Part shown: piece after piece, positions 1 through 8,054 of the stretch
How the letters are laid out: each line of letters begins with the position of its first letter
How positions within the stretch are numbered: the stretch's first letter is position 1
Assembly: GCA_965261535.1 (NCBI GenBank)
Contig: OZ253469.1
Span: 2,170,001 to 2,234,000, forward strand
Direction of reading: 5' to 3'
DNA length: 64,000 bases
From: VXNE01 sp965261535
Lineage (GTDB): Bacteria > Pseudomonadota > Gammaproteobacteria > Pseudomonadales > Azotimanducaceae
Translations under genes and position numbers: made by a program
The notes under the pieces: generated by a model
Told to the model about the DNA's origin: nothing
Seen by the model: only the letters and a program-made list of their open reading frames with translations
Databases searched by the model: none

Positions 1-2
1 GC

Positions 3-128
3 TACATCTTCTTTATCGATTTCGACGGCCATGAAGAGACCGAAGGGATAGCCACGATGTTGGACGAAGTGCGCGCGGTAGCCACCGAGGTGCGTTCGCT
101 CGGCTCCTATCCGCAAACCGTTTTCTAG
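3..128 (+). CDS. pheA: Prephenate dehydratase / chorismate mutase (P-protein), C-terminal end only
   Basis: Only the last 41 codons are in the window; the gene enters from the left edge. The visible peptide has the end of a PheA ACT regulatory domain: YIFFIDFDGH early on, and the family-typical LGSYP close to the stop. In PheA this domain binds phenylalanine and inhibits the enzyme that makes phenylpyruvate from chorismate/prephenate. hisC follows 25 bases downstream and tyrA after it, the usual gammaproteobacterial aromatic order. The stop codon TAG is also the first three bases of a dispersed repeat (126-146). The identification rests on a short fragment plus strong context. Confidence 0.85.
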   Translation, partial: YIFFIDFDGHEETEGIATMLDEVRAVATEVRSLGSYPQTVF

Positions 129-146
129 CCCGGATATTGCACCAAG
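126..146 (+). repeat. Dispersed repeat, copy 1 (TAGCCCGGATATT family)
   Basis: This copy begins TAGCCCGGATATTGCACCAA and its first three bases are the pheA stop codon. Matching copies lie at 4932-4952 and 27706-27726 on the plus strand and at 28122-28142 on the minus strand. Degenerate minus-strand relatives are at 20521-20542 and 28854-28875. All are at gene ends. The function is unknown; a REP-like element is one possibility. Confidence 0.75.
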
Positions 147-153
147 CGCCTTC

Positions 154-1242
154 ATGCCGCTCGACAACACCAACGAACGCGTCGCCAGCCTGACGCCGTA
201 TCAACCCGGCAAGCCCATCGAGGAACTGACACGCGAACTCGGCTTGACCGACGTCATCAAGCTGGCTAGCAACGAGAACCCGCGCGGACCGGGCCCGCGC
301 GTGCGCGCCGCGATTGAAGGCACCGTTGCCGACATCTCGCGATATCCGGACGGCAGCGGCTACCGTTTGAAACAGGCGTTGTCCGAACGCCTTGGCGTCG
401 GCGCCGATCACATCACTTTGGGCAACGGTTCGAACGATGTCCTGGAAATCGCCGCCCGTGTCGCAATCTCGCCCGGCACGCAAGGCCTGTTCGACGCGCA
501 CTGCTTCGTCGTGTATCCAAGCGCCGTCGTCGGCGCGCATGGCGTCCCGATTTCCGCGCCATCGCGGAATTGGGGCCATGACCTGGACGCGATGCGCGAA
601 CGCGTCACAGCGTCCACGCGCATCGTATTCATTGCCAACCCCAACAATCCCACCGGCACCTGGGTTGACCACGACTCGCTGGTCGGTTTCCTGAAGGCCT
701 TGCCGCAAACGGTTTGGGTGGTGCTCGACGAAGCCTACTGCGAGTATGTCGCCCGAAGGGACTATCCCGATGGCGTGCGCTTGCAAGCGTCCTTCCCCAA
801 TCTCATCGTCACGCGCACGTTCTCGAAGATCCACGGACTCGCGGGCCTGAGGATCGGCTACAGCGTCTCATCCCCCGAGTTCGCGGATCTGATGAATCGC
901 ATCCGGCAACCGTTCAATGCCTCCAGCGTGGCACTGGCTGCCGCCGAAGCCGCGCTCGGCGACGACGCTTTCGTCGCCACCAGCAAGGCGATCAACGATG
1001 CCGGCATGGAGCAGACCACCGCCGGACTCGATGATCTGGGTATCGACTACATCCCGTCCATCGGGAATTTCGTCACAATGGACTGTGGCCGGGACGCCGC
1101 AACCGTATATAGCGCGCTGCTCGCAAAGGGCGTCATTGTCCGCCCGCTGGCGAATTACGATATGCCCCGCCACTTGCGCATCTCCATCGGCCTGCCGCAG
1201 GAAAATACATCCTTCCTTGCCGCTCTGCGCGAGGCGATATGA
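154..1242 (+). CDS. hisC: Histidinol-phosphate aminotransferase
   Basis: This is a 362-residue fold-type I PLP aminotransferase. The N-terminal segment (VASLTPYQPGKPIEEL) and LASNENP are typical of HisC. NPNNPTGTW precedes the cofactor pocket, and the PLP-binding lysine is in TFSKIHGLAGLRIGY around residue 225. HisC exchanges the amino group between histidinol phosphate and glutamate. Copies located between pheA and tyrA, as here, can also act on aromatic keto acids in tyrosine and phenylalanine synthesis. The 3' end overlaps tyrA by four bases (ATGA), so the two are probably translationally coupled. Length and start fit the family. Confidence 0.93.
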   Translation: MPLDNTNERVASLTPYQPGKPIEELTRELGLTDVIKLASNENPRGPGPRVRAAIEGTVADISRYPDGSGYRLKQALSERLGVGADHITLGNGSNDVLEIAARVAISPGTQGLFDAHCFVVYPSAVVGAHGVPISAPSRNWGHDLDAMRERVTASTRIVFIANPNNPTGTWVDHDSLVGFLKALPQTVWVVLDEAYCEYVARRDYPDGVRLQASFPNLIVTRTFSKIHGLAGLRIGYSVSSPEFADLMNRIRQPFNASSVALAAAEAALGDDAFVATSKAINDAGMEQTTAGLDDLGIDYIPSIGNFVTMDCGRDAATVYSALLAKGVIVRPLANYDMPRHLRISIGLPQENTSFLAALREAI

Positions 1243-2054
1243 ACGTCCTGCTGGTCGTGGGAACGGGCCTGATTGGCTGCTCCTTCGCACTGGCGGCACG
1301 CGCCAATGGCCTGTTCGACCGTATCGTCGGCATCGACGCTAACCCCGAGGCACTTGTGACGGCTCGCTCTCTTGGCATCGTCGAGGGTCCCGAAGTGTCA
1401 TTCGAACCGACCGCCATCTGTGTCGCTACCCCCGTCAGTCGGATCGCCGAATGTGTCGTGGACGCGGCCGCGCGCCATCCGGGCGTGCCCGTTTTCGATG
1501 TCGGTAGCGTCAAGACGACCGTTTTGGACGCCTTGCGCGCCAGCGGCCAGGTACCGCCAAGTTTTGTGCCGTGTCATCCAATCGCAGGTTCCGAGACAGC
1601 CGGCGCCCGTGCCGCACGCGCGGACCTGTTCCAACAACGCTCCCTGATCATCACGCCCGTCGACGAGACAGACCCCGATACGTTAGCGAGGGTCGAATCC
1701 TGGTGGCGGCGGGTTGGAGCGGTAGTCACGGTGCAGGACCCCGGCGCGCATGATCGAATCATCGCGGCGACGAGCCACTTGCCACATCTTGTCGCCTTCG
1801 CCTTGATGGAAGTTCTCGACGCCCTCGACGAGAAGTCCCTGCCCGCCTACATCGGTGACGGCTTTCGCGATCTAAGCCGTGTCGCCGCATCTGACCCCAC
1901 GATCTGGAGCGATATATTGCAGGCGAACCGGGAGGCGACACTGCGGCTCGCGGAGCAACTCGGCGCGCGTCTGACCATCGACGGCGACAAGGCAGCCTTG
2001 AAGCGCCGCTTTGCGAAGGCCCGGGATTTGCGCCTTGGCCTCGATGATCAGTAG
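1239..2054 (+). CDS. tyrA: Prephenate dehydrogenase
   Basis: A 271-residue protein with an N-terminal Rossmann nucleotide-binding motif (VGTGLIGCSFALAAR, residues 6-20). It continues with DVGSVK and the family signature CHPIAGSETAG near residue 110. It should oxidatively decarboxylate prephenate to 4-hydroxyphenylpyruvate using NAD(P). It overlaps hisC by four bases. In many gammaproteobacteria aroA (EPSP synthase) follows, sometimes fused; here the protein ends at the usual dehydrogenase length and is followed by a 15-bp tandem repeat and then cmk, with no aroA. The last codons lie in the first repeat unit. Confidence 0.92.
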   Translation: MNVLLVVGTGLIGCSFALAARANGLFDRIVGIDANPEALVTARSLGIVEGPEVSFEPTAICVATPVSRIAECVVDAAARHPGVPVFDVGSVKTTVLDALRASGQVPPSFVPCHPIAGSETAGARAARADLFQQRSLIITPVDETDPDTLARVESWWRRVGAVVTVQDPGAHDRIIAATSHLPHLVAFALMEVLDALDEKSLPAYIGDGFRDLSRVAASDPTIWSDILQANREATLRLAEQLGARLTIDGDKAALKRRFAKARDLRLGLDDQ

Positions 2055-2084
2055 CTCGATGACCAGTAGCTCGATGACCAGTAG
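2040..2084 (+). repeat. 15-bp tandem repeat, three units, at the tyrA-cmk junction
   Basis: Three head-to-tail copies of CTCGATGACCAGTAG (2040-2054, 2055-2069, 2070-2084); the first has GATC where the others have GACC. Each unit ends in TAG in the tyrA frame, so tyrA stops in unit 1. The array fills almost the entire gap before the GTG of cmk at 2088, at the place where aroA is often found. Confidence 0.9.
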
Positions 2085-2087
2085 ATA

Positions 2088-2780
2088 GTGAGCGCCGAAC
2101 CCCCCGTCATCGCCATCGATGGTCCGAGTAGTTCCGGCAAGGGAACCGTGGCGGCGCAGATCGCCGCGCGCCTCGGCTGGCACCTGTTGGACAGCGGCGC
2201 GCTCTATCGAGGGGTCGCATGGGCCGCCGTGCAACGCGGTATCGATCTCGAAGACACCGGGACCCTGGCATTGATGACGCGGCAACTCGCCTTCGATATC
2301 AAGCCCGGCACGATCCGCATCGACGGCGTCGAAGTAACACATGCGATCCGCGAGGAGCCGATCAGCGTTGGATCCTCTCGCGTCGCCCGGCTGCAACCCG
2401 TGCGCAACGCGCTGCGAATCGTGCAGATCGGAATGCGGCGACACCCGGGACTGGTGGCGGATGGGCGCGACATGGGTACCGTGGTATTTCCAACCGCAGA
2501 GCTCAAGGTATTTCTTGACGCCAGCGTCGAAGAGCGCGCGCGCCGTCGCTATAAGCAGTTGATAGATAAGGGGTCGAATGTTAGTCTGTCCGGCCTTTTC
2601 GCGAGCTTGGCCGCACGCGACGAGCGCGACCGATCTCGCTCCGTTTCTCCCTTGCGGGCAGACGACGATGCGGTGATGATCGACACCACTCAGATGTCGA
2701 TCTCGGCTGTGGTTGAGGAAGTGTTAAGCCACGCCGCCGCGCGCTCGCTCACTGGCAGCGGACCGCGGAGCGGGACATAG
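2088..2780 (+). CDS. cmk: Cytidylate kinase
   Basis: A 230-residue nucleoside monophosphate kinase, phosphorylating CMP/dCMP with ATP. The P-loop AIDGPSSSGKGTVA (residues 9-22) and the following LLDSGALYR are diagnostic of Cmk. DGRDMGTVVFP around residue 127 and EERARRRYKQL near residue 150 match the CMP-binding and lid regions. The GTG start at 2088 is chosen because it puts the P-loop at the normal distance from the N-terminus; no strong ribosome binding site precedes it, which fits read-through coupling from tyrA. rpsA follows, the standard cmk-rpsA-ihfB arrangement. Confidence 0.95.
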   Translation: MSAEPPVIAIDGPSSSGKGTVAAQIAARLGWHLLDSGALYRGVAWAAVQRGIDLEDTGTLALMTRQLAFDIKPGTIRIDGVEVTHAIREEPISVGSSRVARLQPVRNALRIVQIGMRRHPGLVADGRDMGTVVFPTAELKVFLDASVEERARRRYKQLIDKGSNVSLSGLFASLAARDERDRSRSVSPLRADDDAVMIDTTQMSISAVVEEVLSHAAARSLTGSGPRSGT

Positions 2781-2893
2781 GGGAGAGTCACGGTTTATAG
2801 GGTGGGGCCAGGGTAGCCGCCGCCCGGCCAAGGCAAGCTGCAGCGGGAGCAGCAAAAAACAAGAGCAGCGACAGGAGCAGCAGAAAGAAGCGT

Positions 2894-4585
2894 ATGGCAG
2901 AAAGTTTTTCCGAGCTATTCGAAGAGAGCATGAATACTGTGGAGATGGTGCCCGGCTCCATCGTGACGGGTACCGTGGTCGACATCGACAGCGAAGTCGT
3001 CGTCGTCCACGCCGGGCTGAAGTCGGAAGGCGTCATCCCACGCAGTCAATTCGTCACGGAGAGCGGTGCGTTCGAGATCCAGATTGGCGACCAGGTGAAG
3101 GTCGCGATGGAAATCGTGGATGACGGATGGGGGGCAACCCGTCTTTCCCGCGAGAAGGCTCGGCGGGCCGAATGCTGGGACATGCTTGAGGATGCGTTCG
3201 AGAACGCGAAAGCGATCAAGGGCATGCTGAATGGCCGGGTCAAGGGCGGTTTCACCGTCGATATCGAGGACATTCGCGCATTTTTGCCCGGCTCGCTGGT
3301 AGACATTCGACCCCTGCGCGAAACCACGCATCTCGAGGGCAAGACCCTCGAATTCAAGGTCATCAAGCTGGACCAAAGGCGCAACAACGTGGTCGTTTCG
3401 CGTCGCGCCGTCCTCGAAGACGAAAACAGTGCTGAACGCGAAGAGCTCCTGGCCTCGTTGCAGGAGGGTCAGCGCATGAAGGGTCTCGTCAAGAACCTTA
3501 CCGACTACGGCGCATTTGTGGATCTCGGTGGCATCGACGGCCTGCTGCACATTACGGACATGGCTTGGCGGCGCATCAGACATCCAAGCGAGATGGTCAA
3601 CGTCGGCGACGAGGTGGAGATCAAGATCCTCCGGTTCGACCGCGAGAAGAACCGCGTATCGCTCGGGATGAAGCAACTCGGGGACGATCCGTGGGTGAAC
3701 CTGGCGCAACGCTATCCCCCCCGCACTCGCGTGCAGGCGGTTGTGACGAACCTTACGGACTACGGCTGCTTCGCCGAGATCGAAGAGGGCGTCGAAGGCC
3801 TGGTGCACGTCTCCGAGATGGACTGGACCAACAAGAACATTCACCCGTCGAGGGTCGTGGCGGTCGGCGACCGGATAGAGGTCATGATTCTCGATATCGA
3901 CGAGGAACGCCGCCGCATTTCACTCGGCATCAAGCAATGCCGCGCGAATCCCTGGGACGAGTTCGCATCCAACTACAACAAGGGGCAGCGAATCTCCGGG
4001 CACATCAAATCGATAACCGATTTCGGCATCTTCATCGGCCTCGAGGGAGGCATCGACGGACTCGTGTATCTGTCCGACATCTCCTGGAACGATCCCGGGG
4101 AGACTGCCGTCCGCCGGTACAGCAAGGGCGAGGAGATCGAAACCGTCATATTGACCGTCGACGCCGAGCGCGAGCGGATTTCGCTGGGTATCAAGCAACT
4201 CGACCAGAACACGTTCATCGACTACACCGACACCAATGACCGGGGCAGCATTGTTGAAGGAACAGTGCTTTCGGTGGAGCCGAAAGAAGCGGTGATCGGG
4301 CTTGCCGAGGGCGTGGAAGGCACATTGAAAGTGTCCGAGATCAGCGTTGATCGGGTGGAAGACGCCCGCGGCTTCCTGAAAGAGGGCGAACCCATTTCGG
4401 TGAAGATCATCAGCGTCGACCGCAAGAACCGATATATCGGCGTCTCGATCAAGGCGAAGGATCAAGACGACGAGCGCGCGAACCTGCGCGAGCACCGAGT
4501 AAAGGAGGCCGACCGGCGCGGGCCAACGACGCTGGGCGACCTGATCAAGCGTCAGATGGACAGAAACATGGGCTCGTCCGACTAA
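2894..4585 (+). CDS. rpsA: 30S ribosomal protein S1
   Basis: A 563-residue protein made of six S1/OB-fold RNA-binding repeats, at roughly residues 20-90, 105-172, 190-262, 277-350, 363-436 and 450-522. Repeats three to five carry the typical spacing of LTDYGAF/C.., GLLHITDM or GLVHVSEM, and RRISLGIKQ. It brings mRNA to the 30S subunit and is usually essential. The ATG is preceded by a purine-rich AGAAAGAAG. The 113-base gap after cmk is rich in AGCAG steps and probably holds the rpsA leader, where S1 autoregulation acts in other gammaproteobacteria; no structure was resolved by eye. Confidence 0.97.
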   Translation: MAESFSELFEESMNTVEMVPGSIVTGTVVDIDSEVVVVHAGLKSEGVIPRSQFVTESGAFEIQIGDQVKVAMEIVDDGWGATRLSREKARRAECWDMLEDAFENAKAIKGMLNGRVKGGFTVDIEDIRAFLPGSLVDIRPLRETTHLEGKTLEFKVIKLDQRRNNVVVSRRAVLEDENSAEREELLASLQEGQRMKGLVKNLTDYGAFVDLGGIDGLLHITDMAWRRIRHPSEMVNVGDEVEIKILRFDREKNRVSLGMKQLGDDPWVNLAQRYPPRTRVQAVVTNLTDYGCFAEIEEGVEGLVHVSEMDWTNKNIHPSRVVAVGDRIEVMILDIDEERRRISLGIKQCRANPWDEFASNYNKGQRISGHIKSITDFGIFIGLEGGIDGLVYLSDISWNDPGETAVRRYSKGEEIETVILTVDAERERISLGIKQLDQNTFIDYTDTNDRGSIVEGTVLSVEPKEAVIGLAEGVEGTLKVSEISVDRVEDARGFLKEGEPISVKIISVDRKNRYIGVSIKAKDQDDERANLREHRVKEADRRGPTTLGDLIKRQMDRNMGSSD

Positions 4586-4599
4586 GGTCGTCACGCCGT

Positions 4600-4896
4600 A
4601 TGACGAAGTCGGAACTCATCGAACGTATCGCGGCGCATCAACCGCAGTTGTCGCCTCGGGATGTCGAATTCGCGGTAAAGACGATGATCGAGCACATGTC
4701 CCAAACGCTTGCGCACGGCAATCGCATCGAGATCCGGGGTTTCGGCAGCTTTTCGTTGCACTATCGGGCACCGAGGATCGGGCGCAATCCCAGAACCGGC
4801 GAATCCGTCGGCCTGACCGGAAAGTTCGTCCCACACTTCAAACCGGGGAAGGAACTTCGGGACCGAGTGGACATCAACCCGAAATCCCGCGACTAG
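4600..4896 (+). CDS. ihfB: Integration host factor beta subunit
   Basis: A 98-residue member of the HU/IHF DNA-bending family. It opens MTKSELIERIA, has the conserved beta-arm region IEIRGFGSFSLHYRAPRIGRNP around residues 46-67, and TGKFVPHFKPGKELRDRV near the end. The proline at the arm tip inserts between base pairs to bend DNA. The partner IhfA is not in this window. It lies 14 bases after rpsA, as in most gammaproteobacteria. A long imperfect hairpin begins at its stop codon. Confidence 0.95.
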   Translation: MTKSELIERIAAHQPQLSPRDVEFAVKTMIEHMSQTLAHGNRIEIRGFGSFSLHYRAPRIGRNPRTGESVGLTGKFVPHFKPGKELRDRVDINPKSRD

Positions 4897-4934
4897 TGCC
4901 GCTGTCAAGCCCAACAGACTTGACGGCGCACTAG
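4893..4934 (+). repeat. Inverted repeat at the ihfB stop codon
   Basis: The arms are CTAGTGC...GTCAAG (4893-4909) and CTTGAC...GCACTAG (4919-4934), pairing with a small internal bulge. There is no T-run, so it is not a classical intrinsic terminator, but it could stabilise the 3' end. Its right arm runs straight into the dispersed TAGCCCGGATATT repeat at 4932. Confidence 0.6.
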
Positions 4935-4952
4935 CCCGGATATTGCACCAAG
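4932..4952 (+). repeat. Dispersed repeat, copy 2 (TAGCCCGGATATT family)
   Basis: Identical over 21 bases to the copy at 126-146. Here it lies 36 bases beyond the ihfB stop, at the foot of a hairpin, and just ahead of the LapA-type gene. Confidence 0.75.
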
Positions 4953-4962
4953 CCGCAGCTTG

Positions 4963-5232
4963 ATGAGGCGGTTGAAGACACTCCTCACGCTCTTCGTGAC
5001 GATCTGTCTCGCCGCCATCTCCGCGCTGTTGCTGGCAGACAACGCGACACCGGTGAGCCTGCGTCTCCTGAACTATGAGACGCCCCCCGTACCGGTTTTC
5101 TGGTGGCTGCTGGGCACGCTGATTCTCGGTTTTGCGGCGGGCGCCGCGCAATGTATCGGCGGCCATTTCCGCCGCAATGCGGTCGAACGAAAGCTTCGGC
5201 GCGAACTTGGACGCGACCAGATCTCCGACTGA
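4963..5232 (+). CDS. LapA-type small inner-membrane protein (DUF1049)
   Basis: About 89 residues. Two hydrophobic segments (roughly residues 6-24 and 45-65) are separated by NATPVSLRLLNYETPPVPVFWW. A basic cytoplasmic tail rich in Arg and Lys follows. This is the layout of the LapA/YciS family, which in Escherichia coli works with LapB in controlling lipopolysaccharide synthesis; no LapB gene follows here. An in-frame TTG three bases earlier is an alternative start. The family assignment is good, but the LPS role is only inferred from the family. Confidence 0.7.
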   Translation: MRRLKTLLTLFVTICLAAISALLLADNATPVSLRLLNYETPPVPVFWWLLGTLILGFAAGAAQCIGGHFRRNAVERKLRRELGRDQISD

Positions 5233-5323
5233 TATCGGGACGGTCTCAACCTCTTGGTGACGCGTCTTGCGTCGATAGGCGGCAAAGTATACGGTCGGCA
5301 CTCCTTCCAACCGGGACAGCTCC

Positions 5324-5770
5324 ATGACCTTCGCGAAACCGCTCGCTTCCCTACGGCCGCTTGTCATTGCCGGCGCCCTCGTGGCCGCACTTCCCTGCGT
5401 TGCTTCACAAGGCGATATCGACTACCGCCATCACACCATGGAAGCTATCGGCGGACACATGCAGGCACTGGCCGACATCCTCCGGGGCAAGGTGCCCCAC
5501 GAGAACCATCTTTCGGTTCATGCGGCTGCCCTGGCGTCTCTCGCCGAGATCACGCCGAAGCTGTTTCCTCCAGGTTCCGGCGACGGCGAGACCGAGGCCT
5601 TGCCCGCAATCTGGGAGGATCCCGAAGATTTCGCGGAACGCCTCGCCGCCTTCACGGAAGCGGCGAATGGCCTTCGCGCAGCAGCGGAAACCGGCGGCGA
5701 TGTGGGGGCAGCGATGCAAAAGCTCGGCCAGGCGTGCAAGGGGTGCCACGACAGCTACCGCCAAAAATAG
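5324..5770 (+). CDS. Cytochrome c' (class II c-type cytochrome)
   Basis: A 148-residue secreted haem protein. A signal peptide occupies about residues 1-27 (hydrophobic LVIAGALVAALPCVA, with cleavage likely after ASQ or VAS). The mature part is helical, with MEAIGGHMQALADILRG at the N-terminal helix and the haem-binding CKGCH at the extreme C-terminus, which is diagnostic of cytochrome c' (four-helix bundle, class II). Such proteins bind NO or CO or act as periplasmic electron carriers. It converges with a cytochrome b561 gene 22 bases away, and the two often work together. Confidence 0.9.
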   Translation: MTFAKPLASLRPLVIAGALVAALPCVASQGDIDYRHHTMEAIGGHMQALADILRGKVPHENHLSVHAAALASLAEITPKLFPPGSGDGETEALPAIWEDPEDFAERLAAFTEAANGLRAAAETGGDVGAAMQKLGQACKGCHDSYRQK

Positions 5771-5792
5771 ACCCGTTCCCAAGCCTGTGGCG

Positions 5793-6422
5793 CTACCCGA
5801 CCCATAGCAATACGCCATAGACAATGACCGCCGCTGCGCCGGCGGTGAACAACCCCCGCAGCAAGTACTGTTCCGTAGGCGGGACGTCTAGCGCCTTGCG
5901 CCCCGTGAACATGGCCAACGGCGTCGGGTTGTGCATCACGGCGTAGATCGCATTTGCAGTGATGTGCGTTGCGACGAGCGCGATGATGACCCAGAAGACG
6001 CGATGATGTATCCAGGTCATCGCCGCCGATACATCGTCTCCCACATGGCGCCTGAACGGGCCCTCGTTGAAGATGTCGTCGGTCGCGAAAAGACCCGTCG
6101 ATGCCTGCACGGCCAACGCCCCGATCAGCAGGATTGCTAGCGCAATGCCTGGCGACGTATGCGGGTCGGCCTGGCCCGAGCCGGCGAAATGCTGGACGAA
6201 ACGGCGCGGGGTCGTCCAGTAGCGCGCCAGCCGGACATAGCGGCCGCCCCAAAATCCCCAACCCACCCGAAACAGGAGGAGCGCCAGGACTGCGAAGCCC
6301 GAGCGTTGATGCCAGTCCATCAAGCCGATGTCCCCGGCCAGGCCCGTATAGAGAGAAAACAGGACCGTCACGGCAAGCGCCCAGTGCCAGAGGCGAATCG
6401 GCAGATCCCAGACGCGCGTCAT
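5793..6422 (-). CDS. Cytochrome b561-type membrane protein
   Basis: A 209-residue protein with four or five predicted membrane spans. The start MTRVWDLPIRLWHWALAV is characteristic of the b-type cytochrome family (Ni-Fe hydrogenase cytochrome b / prokaryotic b561). His residues in the first, second and fourth spans (WHWAL, DWHQRSGF, VFWVIIALVATHITANAI) are candidate haem ligands. It should move electrons between the quinone pool and a periplasmic carrier; the convergent cytochrome c' gene is the obvious candidate partner. No hydrogenase genes are nearby. Confidence 0.85.
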   Translation of the reverse strand: MTRVWDLPIRLWHWALAVTVLFSLYTGLAGDIGLMDWHQRSGFAVLALLLFRVGWGFWGGRYVRLARYWTTPRRFVQHFAGSGQADPHTSPGIALAILLIGALAVQASTGLFATDDIFNEGPFRRHVGDDVSAAMTWIHHRVFWVIIALVATHITANAIYAVMHNPTPLAMFTGRKALDVPPTEQYLLRGLFTAGAAAVIVYGVLLWVG

Positions 6423-6562
6423 CGCGCTCTAGCAGCCTGCGCCGTAGAACGGCACGTAGTGCCGATCAAGGCGCGGGATGCGGGACGGGTGGGATGGGCG
6501 AAACAGTGGGCTCTGGGCGGGGATGAAATGCGGCATGCCCGAAGGGCTGACGGATTTCATGG

Positions 6563-7891
6563 CTACGGCATGATGCCCACGAATCGACCATTCACCACCA
6601 GGTGCACCCAGATACTCGCGAAGTAACCCAACGCGATCACCGGTGTCCACTTCAGATGGCCGAAGAACGTGTACCTGCCGCGCGCCTGTCCCATGAGCGC
6701 CACGCCAGCGGCTGACCCGATAGACAGCATGCTGCCGCCCACGCCCGCCGTGAGCGTAACGAGGAGCCACTGGTTGAGATCCATCTCCGGATTCATCTGC
6801 AGCACCGCCACCATGACGGGAATGTTGTCGACGATGGCGGACAGAATCCCGACCAGCGTGTTGGCTTTCGTCGGTCCCAATTCCACGTACATGTACGCCG
6901 AGACCGTGTCCAGATAGCCGATGAAGCCCAAGCCGCCGACGCACATGATGACGCCGAAGAAAAAAAGCAACGTGTCCCACTCCGCGCGGGACACTTCGCG
7001 AAAGCTGTCGAACGCCTGGATGTCGCCTACCTCGCTGCTGCCCGCCGCTCTCACGATGCTCGTGGTCTGGTTCAGGTAGTGCCCGAATATCTTGAGATAG
7101 GCGAGGCCCGTCATCATGCCGAGGAATGGGGGCAGATGCAGGAAGTTGTGGAAGGAAACCGCGGTGACGATGGTGCACCCGAACAGAAACATGATGCGCT
7201 TCGCCCCGCGCTTCATGACAACCTCCTCGTCCTCTACGGAGGAGGCTTCGTTCTTCACCGCCCATGACATGAAAAACGCGGGAATGATGTAGTTCACGAC
7301 CGACGGTACGAACAGGGCGAAGAACGTCCAGAAGTCTACGAGGCCGCGTTGCCAGACCATCAGGGTCGTGATGTCTCCGAAAGGACTGAAGGCGCCGCCC
7401 GCGTTCGCCGCCACCACGATATTGACGCACGCAATGCCGATGAACCGCCGGTTGCCGCGTCCAACGGCCAGGACCACCGCGCACATCACCAGCGCCGTGG
7501 TCAGGTTATCGATGATGGGCGACAGGAAGAAGCTGATGACGCCAGTGATCCAGAAGAGCTGGCGGTAGCTGAAACCCTTGCGCACGAGCCAGGAGCGCAG
7601 CGCGTCGAAGACCCGCCGCTCGCTCATCGAGTTGACGTAGGTCATCGCGCACAGCAGGAACAGGAACAGTTCGCTGAACTCGATCAGGAAATGTCTGACG
7701 GCCTCTTCGGTCTTGCCCTCGATACCGCCGACGGCATATTGGGCGGCGATGATCGCCCAGATCACGCCCGCCGCGAAGATGACCGGCACCGATTTTCTCA
7801 GGTGCGTGAATTCCTCGACGATGACGAGAGAGTACGCCACGACGAATATCACGATAGCCGCGATTCCGACCCAGTGAGCGGTGAGATCCAT
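6563..7891 (-). CDS. nhaD: Na+/H+ antiporter, NhaD family
   Basis: A 442-residue ion transporter with about 12 hydrophobic segments. It begins MDLTAHWVGIAAIVIFVVAY, and VVAANAGGAFSPFGDITTLMVWQ is the conserved NhaD/arsenical-pump-like motif that contains the likely ion-binding residues. A C-terminal VDNIPVMVAVLQMNP segment repeats the internal symmetry of the family. It exchanges sodium for protons and helps with salt and alkali tolerance. The ATG at 7891 is preferred over an upstream TTG because GAGG lies just ahead of it. Confidence 0.9.
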   Translation of the reverse strand: MDLTAHWVGIAAIVIFVVAYSLVIVEEFTHLRKSVPVIFAAGVIWAIIAAQYAVGGIEGKTEEAVRHFLIEFSELFLFLLCAMTYVNSMSERRVFDALRSWLVRKGFSYRQLFWITGVISFFLSPIIDNLTTALVMCAVVLAVGRGNRRFIGIACVNIVVAANAGGAFSPFGDITTLMVWQRGLVDFWTFFALFVPSVVNYIIPAFFMSWAVKNEASSVEDEEVVMKRGAKRIMFLFGCTIVTAVSFHNFLHLPPFLGMMTGLAYLKIFGHYLNQTTSIVRAAGSSEVGDIQAFDSFREVSRAEWDTLLFFFGVIMCVGGLGFIGYLDTVSAYMYVELGPTKANTLVGILSAIVDNIPVMVAVLQMNPEMDLNQWLLVTLTAGVGGSMLSIGSAAGVALMGQARGRYTFFGHLKWTPVIALGYFASIWVHLVVNGRFVGIMP

Positions 7892-8054
7892 ATTGCCTCG
7901 CTGCAATCAGGCGTCGACCGGAAGGCCCTCGCCGCCCATGCGCGCGGCCAGTCGACGCGGTTTCTGTACCAACAAGTCTGCCAAACGCGAGCCGTCTCGG
8001 CTACGACTCACTGGTGTTTGCTGCTCCTAAAACGGCTTCGAGAGCAACAACTGC

